From positions 496,001 through 560,000 of the forward strand of contig NZ_BNAR01000005.1 in assembly GCF_014653695.1 (NCBI RefSeq): 64,000 nucleotides of DNA, written 5' to 3'. Under the pieces are notes generated by a model. That model was not told the DNA's origin. It searched no databases and saw nothing but the letters and a program-made list of their open reading frames with translations. This document shows, in pieces, positions 56,973-64,000 of this stretch. A program made the position numbers and the translations under genes. The number at the start of each line of letters is the position of its first letter. Position 1 is the stretch's first letter. This stretch comes from Lentzea cavernae (GTDB lineage Bacteria > Actinomycetota > Actinomycetes > Mycobacteriales > Pseudonocardiaceae).

Positions 56973-59429
56973 TCAGCCGGTGATGGTCAGATCGGCGTCG
57001 TTCAGGTCGAAGAAGACGTTGCCGACGGCCTCGATCCTGATCCGGCCCTTGTCCGTCCGCACCCTCGGCAGCCGCACGTTCTCAGCCCCGTCGTTGCGGG
57101 TGTGCGCGGCGAGCACGTGCGGGAACGTCAGCCCACCGTCGGTGGAGAAGGTGATCCGAACCGCGTGCGCGCTCACCGGCGCCGTCGCCGTCCCGGCCAC
57201 GTCCCACGTGACCTGGTGCCGCGAACCGCCGCGGTACGACGCGGGGGAAGCGTGGGAGGTCACGAGGAACGGGCCTGCGTTCGGGGCGATCGCGAGTTCG
57301 GTGTCAGCACTGCCGACCCCGCCTCCGCCCTGTCTGCCGTCGCGGGCGGTGAGCTTGAAGTGGAGGGTGCGGGATTCGTCCACGCCCACCCAGTCGGCGG
57401 TAGGCAGGAACTCCGAGTAGCAGTCGACGAGGGCGGCCGGCACGTTCGTGCCGAAGCCGGTTTCCGGGGCCGGGGGTGGTGGCGCGGCCGGGCATCGGCC
57501 CGTGGTGGCGTTGGTGTTGTTCGCGGCGATCTGTGCCAGGTCGGGGAAGACGCGCTTCGGGTCGGTGGTCGCGGTGTTGCCTCCTGGCGAGCGGTACTTG
57601 AGCGCGTCGTCGTCGCTGACGACGGCGGCGGTGCCGAACACGCGGAACAGGGGGCCGTCGGTCTTGGTGTTGTTCACCAGGGCGGTGCTGGTGTCGCCGC
57701 CGGGGTCGTTCTGCTCCCACAGGTAGGTCACCGGGTCGCCGTCGGGGTCGGAGGCCTTGCCGGTCAAGGCGAACGGGGTGCGTGCCGGGATGGTTCGTCG
57801 TGTTGGCACGGTCACGACCGGTGCGTGGTTGCCGGTGGGCTGGACTCGGTGGCCGGCGTTGTCCTGCGGGCCGCCCTTGACCGTCTCGCCGACCAGTCCA
57901 GAAGCGCCGGTGAGGCCCAGCGCGGGTACGTTCCGCCCCTTCAAGGTTCCGTTGAACGTCACCTGGAACCCGGTGGTGTCGAAGGGTGTCGGCCGGTTGA
58001 CGTTGTCGCCGAGGCCTGCGACGTCGACTTGACCGCCGGTGGGCAGGATCGCCTCGACGGCGGTCTTGATCGCCTCCTGGCTGTAGGTGGCGTGGGTGAT
58101 GGGGGTCGTCCTGCGGCCGTTGTAGGTCAGGGTGAACGAGTCGCCGCTGTCGAAGTCGCGCAGCGAGATGTTCTGCACCTGGTCCGCGTCCCACGTGGTT
58201 GACGTGGTGAACGCGCTGATCTCCGTGCGGGTGCGGTGGGAGAAGTAGGGGTCGTTGTGGCGCTGGAGGTTGTCCTGCTGGCAGATGCCCGCGTACGACA
58301 TGATCGACGAACCGCTGCCGGGCTCGTAGGAGGACGCGGCGACGCGCTGTCCCGTGCCGCAGCCGAACTGGTTTCCGTTGAACGTGTGCTCCGCGCCGAA
58401 CTGGTGTCCCATCTCGTGCGCCACGTAGTCGACGGCGAAGTAGTCGCCGGTGGGAGTGGCGAGACCGGTGCAGGCCGCCGCCTTGTGGGGGCCGCCCACG
58501 CCGGGCACTCCCGCTCCCCCGCCACGAACGCCCAGCGCCACGTGTCCGATCTCGTAGTTGCTCGCGCCGATCAGCTGGCCCAGCACGGTAGCCGCGTTGC
58601 CGAGGGTGCCGGTCACGCACCGTTCCAGCTCGTCCGGGCGGAAGCACGGGGCCGCGCCGCACGGTCCGTCCGGGCCGGTGGCCTCGGCGTCGGTGTTGAG
58701 GTTGGTCTTGTCGCTGCCGTCGGCGAGGAGGAGGCGGATCGCGGTCTCGTCCTCGTAGATCTGCGCGATCCGGTTGACCAGGGCGGCTTTGGCTGCCGTC
58801 ACGTTCTCCGCGCCGAAGTAGCGCGCGTAGGACGGGTCGGTGAGCAGGGCCAGGCGGTAGGTGCGGGCTCGCACCACCGGGCTCGGGGTGCTGGTCGTCA
58901 GGTGTGGCCGTCGTGACGTGTACTCGACATCGGCTTCCCGCAGCGGGTCGGGCGGCGCCTGGTCGCGGCTGTAGGAGCTGGTGTAGAGGCTCTGGTCGCG
59001 GTGGGAGTGCGGGGCGACGGACCACTGTCCCCGTTGCGAGCGCACCGAGGCGTGGAAGCCCAGCGGTGTCAGGCCGGCGCGGACCGACGCCGTCGGGTCG
59101 TCCAGGCCGCGGCCCGCGTACGTCCTGATCTCCGGGTGCTGTGCGGCCAGCCCCGGTTCCATCACCGGTGCGTCCTCCAGCGCGAACCGTTCGAAGGTGC
59201 CCGCGGGTGTCGGCAGCAGGGTCTCGACGGTGCCGGTTCCGGACAGGGCGGCGGCCATGGCGGACCGGTCGAGGGTGAACCCCTGCCGTGACGTGAGGAC
59301 GCCGCTGTCCGCTCTGGCCCACGGGTTGTCCGCTGCGGCGGCCGCGCCCGGTGTGGTCAGCAACGCGCCCGCGGTGACGGCGGTCAGCACGAGGATCAGT
59401 GCTCGGCGTGTGGACGAACGTGGTGCCAC
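56973..59429 (-). CDS. secreted reprolysin-type (M12B-like) zinc metalloprotease
   Basis: An 818-residue preproprotein. Signal peptide residues 1-32 (cleavage near GAAAAAD). A propeptide runs to about 170. The catalytic domain contains the zinc motif VAHEMGHQFGAEHTFNGN and Met-turn-type SSIMSYAGICQQDN. About residues 540-620 look like a PKD/Ig-like module (HAPVVTVPTRRTIPARTPFALTG, ASDPDGDPVTYLWEQND), and the last 120 residues form a beta-rich C-terminal domain (DVAGTATAPVSAHAVRITFS). The GTG has AGGAG upstream. A strong extracellular protease; no regulator is adjacent. It has 166 bp to the divergent RraA gene. Confidence 0.88.
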   Translation of the reverse strand: MAPRSSTRRALILVLTAVTAGALLTTPGAAAAADNPWARADSGVLTSRQGFTLDRSAMAAALSGTGTVETLLPTPAGTFERFALEDAPVMEPGLAAQHPEIRTYAGRGLDDPTASVRAGLTPLGFHASVRSQRGQWSVAPHSHRDQSLYTSSYSRDQAPPDPLREADVEYTSRRPHLTTSTPSPVVRARTYRLALLTDPSYARYFGAENVTAAKAALVNRIAQIYEDETAIRLLLADGSDKTNLNTDAEATGPDGPCGAAPCFRPDELERCVTGTLGNAATVLGQLIGASNYEIGHVALGVRGGGAGVPGVGGPHKAAACTGLATPTGDYFAVDYVAHEMGHQFGAEHTFNGNQFGCGTGQRVAASSYEPGSGSSIMSYAGICQQDNLQRHNDPYFSHRTRTEISAFTTSTTWDADQVQNISLRDFDSGDSFTLTYNGRRTTPITHATYSQEAIKTAVEAILPTGGQVDVAGLGDNVNRPTPFDTTGFQVTFNGTLKGRNVPALGLTGASGLVGETVKGGPQDNAGHRVQPTGNHAPVVTVPTRRTIPARTPFALTGKASDPDGDPVTYLWEQNDPGGDTSTALVNNTKTDGPLFRVFGTAAVVSDDDALKYRSPGGNTATTDPKRVFPDLAQIAANNTNATTGRCPAAPPPPAPETGFGTNVPAALVDCYSEFLPTADWVGVDESRTLHFKLTARDGRQGGGGVGSADTELAIAPNAGPFLVTSHASPASYRGGSRHQVTWDVAGTATAPVSAHAVRITFSTDGGLTFPHVLAAHTRNDGAENVRLPRVRTDKGRIRIEAVGNVFFDLNDADLTITG

Positions 59430-59500
59430 GTCAGCTCTCCTGGGTGAGGTCGATGCCCCGAGGGGCTCACCAAGCTACTTTTTTGGCTTTGTGCAAAGAC

Positions 59501-59524
59501 TGTCCGCACCAGAAGTGCCGGACA
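59501..59524. promoter_or_regulatory. TGTCCG / CGGACA inverted repeat between protease and RraA-like genes
   Basis: TGTCCGCAC (59501-59509) and GTGCCGGACA (59515-59524) form near-perfect arms with one extra base in the right arm, in the 166-bp divergent gap 59430-59595. It may control either gene. Confidence 0.4.
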
Positions 59525-59595
59525 CGGGATAGGCTCGGGTGAACGTCTCATCGAGATTCACCGGTGGTCATCGCGAACCCGAGGGAGCTGTCGAC

Positions 59596-60336
59596 GTGGT
59601 CGAGACGCACGACATCGTTCGCCCGCCCGCAGAACTCAGCGCGGCCCTCGCGGTCCTCGGCAGCGCGACGGCCAGCGCCGAGCTCAGCCGCATGGGCATT
59701 CGCAGCGCGTTCATCCGCGGGCCGGTCACGGCCACGCCCGGTCTGCGCGTGGCCGGGCCGGCGTTGACGCTGCAGTTCATGCCGAAACGGGAGGATCTGT
59801 ACCCCGTCGACGAGTACGAGGAGCCGGAGAAGCAGTTGCACCGGCACGTCATGTACCACGCCCAGGCCGGGGACATGATCGTCGTGGACGCGCGCGGTGA
59901 CATGAGCAGCGGTGTGTTCGGCGAGATGATGCTGACGTACTTCAAGGGTCGTGGTGGTGCCGGTGTGGTGATCGACGGGTGCCTGCGCGATGTCGGTGAG
60001 GCCAAGAAGCTCGGTCTCGGGCTGTGGATCCGTGGTGCCACGCCGAACTACCACGCCCAGACGAACATCGTGCCGACGGCCGTGAACGTGCCGGTGGCGT
60101 GCGGTGGCACGATCGTCGAGCCCGGTGACATCGTCGTCGCCGACGACGACGGGGCGGTGGTGGTGCCGGTGAAGCTCGCGCCCGCTCTTGTCGCCGTCGC
60201 TCAGGAACACGCGGAGTGGGAGGAGTTCTCCCGGATCCGGCTGTCCGAGGGCGGGGACCTGCGGCGGTACTACCCGCTGTCGGAGGAGGCCCGGCCCGAG
60301 TACGAGCGGTGGCGTGCCGAGCAGGGCAAGGTTTAG
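59596..60336 (+). CDS. RraA-family protein (4-hydroxy-4-methyl-2-oxoglutarate aldolase-like)
   Basis: A 246-residue RraA/MenG-like fold protein. The conserved GRGGAGVVIDGCLRDVGEAKKLGL holds the substrate-binding Arg/Asp pair (RD), and GDMIVVDARGDMSSGVFGEMM precedes it; VEPGDIVVADDDGAVVVP is the C-terminal motif. With divalent metal such proteins can cleave 4-carboxy-4-hydroxy-2-oxoadipate-type or related hydroxy-keto acids. GTG 59596 is selected because GGGAG lies 9 bases before it; the longer frame lacks a site. It converges with the enolase-superfamily gene, together suggesting acid-sugar catabolism. Confidence 0.88.
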   Translation: MVETHDIVRPPAELSAALAVLGSATASAELSRMGIRSAFIRGPVTATPGLRVAGPALTLQFMPKREDLYPVDEYEEPEKQLHRHVMYHAQAGDMIVVDARGDMSSGVFGEMMLTYFKGRGGAGVVIDGCLRDVGEAKKLGLGLWIRGATPNYHAQTNIVPTAVNVPVACGGTIVEPGDIVVADDDGAVVVPVKLAPALVAVAQEHAEWEEFSRIRLSEGGDLRRYYPLSEEARPEYERWRAEQGKV

Positions 60337-61598
60337 CTCCACAGGCGGTCGTGGCTCGACTCGCCGTCCCAGTGGGTCGTCTCGGCGAAGAAGACCGGGT
60401 CGCGCGGGTCGAGGTGGCACTGCAGCAGCTCCTCGTCGAGGTCGCCGAAACCCAGTCCCGGCGTGTCCGGCACGGTGATGTGGCCGTCCTGGATCAACGG
60501 GCGGGGCAGGTCGGTGACGAGGTCGCTCCAGAACTCCACCTCGGCCGCGTGGTGTTCGAGCGCGAGGAAGTTCTCGGTGGCGGCGGCGAGGTGCACGCTC
60601 GCCATCGTCGCGATCGGTGATGCCGCGAGGTGCAGTGCCATCGGGATTCCGCGTTCCTGCGCGTAGTCGCCGAGCCGCTTGGTCTCCGCGATGCCGCCCG
60701 CCGTCGCCGGGTCCGGGTGCACGACGCGGATGGCGCCCGTGTCGAGCAGCGGGCGGAAGCCTTCGAGCAGGTAGATGTCCTCCCCCGTGCACGTCGGGAC
60801 GGCGACGGCCGCGGTGAGCTGACGCCACTGGTCGGTCAGCTGCCACGGGATCAGGTCCTCGATCCACGCCAGGGTGAACGGTTCCAGCGCGCGGCCGATC
60901 CTGATGCAGGAGTCGAGGGCGATGTGGCCGAAGTGGTCGGCGGCGAGCGCGATGTCGTAGCCGACGACGGAGCGGACGACGTCCACATAGGACGCCAGGT
61001 GCTCGACGCCCTTCGCCGTGACCTGGATCCCGGTGAACGGGTGCATGGTCGTCAGGTCCTCGCGGGCGCCGGGTGGCGCGATCAGCGCCCCCGGGACGTC
61101 CCACAGCAGGTCGACGCCCACGTCCATCTTCAGCATCGTGAACCCGCGTCGCTTGCGGTTCAGCAGTCTGGCGCCCATGGCGTGCGGGTCCGGCAACGAC
61201 GGAGTGTCGGCGTAGCACCGGATCCGGTCGCGGAACCGGCCGCCGAGCAGCGCGTGGGCGGGCACGCAGTACGCCTTGCCGGCGAGGTCCGTCAGCGCCA
61301 TCTCGACGCCGGAGACCCCGCCGCCCTGCCGTCCGTGGTGCCCGAACTGCTTGATCTTGCGGAAGATCTTCTCGACGTTGCAGGGGTTCTCGCCGACGAG
61401 CCTGCTCTTGAGCATGAGCGCGTAGGTGGCGCTGGCCTGGTCTCGCACCTCCCCGTAGCCGGCGATGCCCTGGTTGGTGTCGATCCTGATGATCGACGAG
61501 CGGAACGGCACGCCGGTCAGGTTGGCGACCCGCAGGTCGGTGATGCGCAGGTCGCTCGGGCGGGATCCCGTGGCGACGTGCTCCTCCGTGATGCTCAT
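60333..61598 (-). CDS. enolase superfamily (mandelate racemase/muconate lactonizing-type) dehydratase
   Basis: A 421-residue enolase-superfamily enzyme. The N-terminal capping domain is followed by a barrel with KMDVGVDLL (Lys), AADHFGHIAL (Asp ligand), WIEDLIPWQ (Glu ligand), CTGEDIYLLE (Glu ligand), then HPDPATAGGIAETKRL and MALHLAASPIATM with a His. This set fits acid-sugar dehydratases and racemases acting through an enolate. The ATG overlaps the permease stop as ATGA, so the enzyme is co-expressed with the transporter. The exact sugar acid is not predictable. Confidence 0.88.
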   Translation of the reverse strand: MSITEEHVATGSRPSDLRITDLRVANLTGVPFRSSIIRIDTNQGIAGYGEVRDQASATYALMLKSRLVGENPCNVEKIFRKIKQFGHHGRQGGGVSGVEMALTDLAGKAYCVPAHALLGGRFRDRIRCYADTPSLPDPHAMGARLLNRKRRGFTMLKMDVGVDLLWDVPGALIAPPGAREDLTTMHPFTGIQVTAKGVEHLASYVDVVRSVVGYDIALAADHFGHIALDSCIRIGRALEPFTLAWIEDLIPWQLTDQWRQLTAAVAVPTCTGEDIYLLEGFRPLLDTGAIRVVHPDPATAGGIAETKRLGDYAQERGIPMALHLAASPIATMASVHLAAATENFLALEHHAAEVEFWSDLVTDLPRPLIQDGHITVPDTPGLGFGDLDEELLQCHLDPRDPVFFAETTHWDGESSHDRLWS

Positions 61599-63604
61599 CC
61601 CTTCACCGCACCGGCGGTGAGCCCCTCGGTCAGGAACCGCTGCCCGAACGCGTACATCGTCACGACCGGGATGCTGATCAACAGCGAGGCCGCGGCCAGC
61701 TGTCCCTGCGGGACGACGTCACCGAAGATCATCGACTGCATCCCGACGGGCAGCGTCTTGTAGTCGTCCTTGGTGATGAACACGAACGCGAACAGGAACT
61801 CGTTCCACGCGTTGGTGAGCGTGAAGAGCGCGACCGCGAGCAGGCCCGGTTTCGCCAGCGGCAGCACGATCCGCAGGAACACGCCGAACCGCGTGCAGCC
61901 GTCGACCAGCGCTGCTTCCTCCAGGTCGGCCGGGATCGACTTGAAGTACCCGACGAGCAGCCAGGTCGCGAACGGCAGTGTGAACGTCGGGTAAGCGAGC
62001 ACGAGCGACCACAACGAGTCGTTGAGCCCGATCCCGCTCATCAACTGGTACAGCGGGATGAACAGCAACGCGCCCGGCATCACGTAGGTGAGCAGGATCG
62101 TCACCGTGAAGCTCTCCGAACCCCGGAACCTCAGCCGTGCCAGGGCATAACCGGCCAGCGCCGCGCAGATCAACGCGATCACCGTGGACGCCACCGACAC
62201 CAGGATCGTGTTGACGTACCAGGTGCCGAACGCCCTGCCCGTGAACAGGTTCGTGAACTGCTCGGTGGTCCACGGGGTCGGCCACAGGTCGTCGGTGCGC
62301 GCGACGATCTGGTTGTCGGACTTGAAAGCCGTGACCGTCATCCAGTACAGCGGCGCGAGCACGAACCCCAGCAGGCCGACGAGCGCGATGCCCGAACCGG
62401 TGCCGCCGACCAGGCGTGCGGCCAGCCGGTTGCCGCGCGCGGCGAGCACCGAGACGAGCCGTCCGACCGCGGCCGCGAGCACCACGAACACGCCCAGCAC
62501 CAACGCGGCCTTCCACACGATGTGCGGTGAGGCCCAGGCCAGCACGAGAACCGAGGCGATCACGACGACCCACGGCATCGCGGCGCGCTGAGCGGGCGTG
62601 AGCCGCCGGCGTCCCAGGTCGCTCGCCGCCGGCAGGTCGTTGCGCCGCATCATCCGCACGAGGATCACGACGAGCACGGCGATGATCGGCAGCATCACGA
62701 GCGTGACCGCGGCGCCCGCGCCCAGTTGCAGCTGCTGGATCGCCTTCGAGTAGGCCACCATCACGTACGGCGCGGTGGCGTCCCCCGGCCCGCCCTGGGT
62801 CATCAGCCAGATCAGGTCGAAGTTGTTGAACGTCCAGATCGACGACAGCAGCACCGTCACGATCATGACGTGGCGCAGTCCGGGGAGCGTGATGTGCACG
62901 AAGCGCTGCCACGGCGACGCGCCGTCCACCATGGCCGCCTCGTAGAGGTGGCTGTCGATCGCCTTGAGCCCGGCGAGGAACGTCACCGTGAAGAACGGGA
63001 TGCCCTTCCAGACGTTGACGAGGATGACCGACGGCATCGCGAGCGCGGGATCGGACAGCCACTCCGCGGGCCACCGGTCGACGAGCCCGATCGCGGCGAG
63101 CGCCGGTCCGATGCCGGAGTCGGTCATCAGGGTGTTGACGCTGCCGAAGATCGGGTCGAACAGCGACCGCCACGTGAACGCCGTGACGACGGTCGGCACC
63201 ACCCACGGCAGCAGGATCAGCCCGGCGACGATCGCCCTGCCGCGGCGCATGTGGTGCAGCATCAGCGCCGCGATGAGCCCGAGGGTCACCTTGAAGATCT
63301 CGGCGTACGCCGTGAAGACGAACGAGTTCAGGACTCCTTTGTGGAACAGGGAGTCGCCGAAGAGTGCGGTGTAGTTGTCCAGCCCGACGAAGACCGTCTC
63401 GGCACCGTGGCGTTCCGTGGTGCTGGTGACGACCGAGTCGACGATCGGGAACAGGATGAGGCCGGCGACCAGCACCAGCGTAGGCCCGACGAACACCGCG
63501 GCGAGGCGCCAGTCGCGTCCGAACATCCGCTGCGACGGGCTGAGCGAGGACGACGCGCGCGGTGCCGGACGGACCGGCGCCGGCCTCGTGCGCAGGTCGG
63601 TCAC
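61595..63604 (-). CDS. fused carbohydrate ABC transporter permease (UgpA-type plus UgpE-type)
   Basis: A 669-residue protein carrying two complete permease modules. The first, about residues 30-330, has the EAA loop EAAMVDGASPWQRFVHITLP. The second, about 400-669, has EAALVDGCTRFGVFLRIVLP. Between them lie additional membrane helices (WVVVIASVLVLAW, LVLGVFVVLAAAVG). In most carbohydrate importers these are two genes; here one frame holds both with no stop. It begins with GTG overlapping the solute-binding-protein stop (GTGA) and ends overlapping the enolase start. It would form the full membrane channel as a single chain; no ATPase (MsmX-type) gene is in the window. Confidence 0.88.
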   Translation of the reverse strand: MTDLRTRPAPVRPAPRASSSLSPSQRMFGRDWRLAAVFVGPTLVLVAGLILFPIVDSVVTSTTERHGAETVFVGLDNYTALFGDSLFHKGVLNSFVFTAYAEIFKVTLGLIAALMLHHMRRGRAIVAGLILLPWVVPTVVTAFTWRSLFDPIFGSVNTLMTDSGIGPALAAIGLVDRWPAEWLSDPALAMPSVILVNVWKGIPFFTVTFLAGLKAIDSHLYEAAMVDGASPWQRFVHITLPGLRHVMIVTVLLSSIWTFNNFDLIWLMTQGGPGDATAPYVMVAYSKAIQQLQLGAGAAVTLVMLPIIAVLVVILVRMMRRNDLPAASDLGRRRLTPAQRAAMPWVVVIASVLVLAWASPHIVWKAALVLGVFVVLAAAVGRLVSVLAARGNRLAARLVGGTGSGIALVGLLGFVLAPLYWMTVTAFKSDNQIVARTDDLWPTPWTTEQFTNLFTGRAFGTWYVNTILVSVASTVIALICAALAGYALARLRFRGSESFTVTILLTYVMPGALLFIPLYQLMSGIGLNDSLWSLVLAYPTFTLPFATWLLVGYFKSIPADLEEAALVDGCTRFGVFLRIVLPLAKPGLLAVALFTLTNAWNEFLFAFVFITKDDYKTLPVGMQSMIFGDVVPQGQLAAASLLISIPVVTMYAFGQRFLTEGLTAGAVKG

Positions 63605-64000
63605 TGCTTGTAGCCCTGCTGCTCGAAGACCTGGACCATTCGAGTGTGGGCAGCGGCGACGGCGTCGGCGGGTTTGGTGCCCTGGATGACCGACTGCATC
63701 ATGTCGGTCAGCAGGTAGGCGGCGGTGGCGGCCTGCTCGCCGGGGCTAGGCGTCTGGGGGAAGGTGAAGCCGGTCTTCGTCTTCAGCGGGAGCTTCGTGC
63801 GGGTCTGCTCGCGCAGCGCGGGGAAGGCCGGGTCACCGCTGGTGTAGTACGGGTCCGAGTCCCAGACCTTGTCCCACGAGGGGTTCACCAGGCACGGCGC
63901 TCCCTTCGCGACGCCGAGCAGCGCGGTCCCGCTCACCATGTACTTCGCCACCAGCTTGGCGAGGTCGGGGTTCTTCGCGCCCTTGAACACGACGAACGAG
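63601..64000 (-). CDS. extracellular solute-binding protein, C-terminal part (partial)
   Basis: The frame is open through the right edge, so the start lies outside. The visible 133 residues match the C-terminus of a family 1 carbohydrate-binding lipoprotein: DLAKLVAKYMVSGTALLG, FPALREQTRTKLPLKTK, ATAAYLLTDMMQSVIQGTKPADAVAAAHTRM, and ending FEQQGYKQ. It would deliver a sugar or sugar acid to the fused permease. Its stop overlaps the permease start as GTGA. The missing N-terminus should carry a lipoprotein signal. Confidence 0.8.
   Translation of the reverse strand, partial: SFVVFKGAKNPDLAKLVAKYMVSGTALLGVAKGAPCLVNPSWDKVWDSDPYYTSGDPAFPALREQTRTKLPLKTKTGFTFPQTPSPGEQAATAAYLLTDMMQSVIQGTKPADAVAAAHTRMVQVFEQQGYKQ

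Noticed and set aside
57304..59322. A 672-codon minus-strand frame overlapping the metalloprotease gene in another frame
   Set aside because: The same-strand frame with HEMGH, signal peptide and stop-to-start logic is clearly the real one.
1..64000. CRISPR array, insertion sequence, tRNA or integration site
   Set aside because: No regularly spaced repeats of CRISPR type, no transposase or integrase motifs and no tRNA-like cloverleaf were seen on reading; the repeats found are short and regulatory in position.

Overview
The window is high-GC actinobacterial DNA with many GTG (and some TTG) starts and many 4-nt ATGA/GTGA gene overlaps. The content (three large SARP/NB-ARC/TPR regulators, an XRE-nSTAND-WD40 protein, an NRPS-type thioesterase next to a P450, ESX accessory genes, F420-type redox proteins) suggests a filamentous actinomycete, probably Pseudonocardiaceae (Lentzea/Saccharothrix/Amycolatopsis-like). 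That placement is inference; there is no rRNA or other marker. I saw no transposase, integrase, tRNA, CRISPR array or origin. About 63 protein genes fill the window and no gene-free stretch exceeds 300 bp.

Left edge (1-7.8 kb): the thioesterase end of a probable non-ribosomal peptide synthetase, facing a minus-strand operon of a P450, a type II thioesterase and a SnoaL-like protein. Next come a haloalkane-dehalogenase-like hydrolase divergent from a CGNR regulator, with a 25-bp-phased operator array between them, and the first SARP regulator. 8-15.4 kb: an XRE/nSTAND/WD40 membrane protein, a small exported protein preceded by 16-bp iterons, an oxidoreductase, a GlxA-type regulator and a DUF3159 membrane protein.

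15.4-19.5 kb: an aromatic meta-cleavage segment (GntR regulator, C-C hydrolase, 2Fe-2S ferredoxin, catechol-2,3-dioxygenase-like enzyme, MDR oxidoreductase). 19.5-27.1 kb: a STAS protein, then an ESX/type VII accessory island without any EccB/C/D/E or MycP gene. Five tightly coupled plus-strand genes include WXG/PPE-like proteins. They are followed by an AraC regulator, an EspG-like chaperone and a four-gene minus-strand operon with two YbaB-like proteins and two peptidoglycan hydrolases, one of which has a WXG-like N-terminus.

27.2-40.7 kb: small redox and stress genes, a snapalysin-type exported protease, a TetR-controlled redox operon (F420-reductase-like, MDR oxidoreductase, and an NmrA/deazaflavin-nitroreductase fusion), a large unknown protein, a NarL-type two-component system, an acyltransferase, a GlsB protein and an ABC exporter.

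40.9-56 kb: the second and third SARP regulators. Each neighbours a small exported-protein gene whose upstream region has direct repeats at exactly 11-bp period, the geometry expected for SARP binding. Between them lie FAH, alpha/beta hydrolase, TY-Chap-like, DUF3885-like, WYL and peptidase E genes. 56-64 kb: an LRR-like protein, a large secreted reprolysin-type metalloprotease, and a sugar-acid-type catabolic locus (RraA-like, enolase superfamily, a natural fusion of both ABC permease subunits, and a solute-binding protein cut by the right edge).
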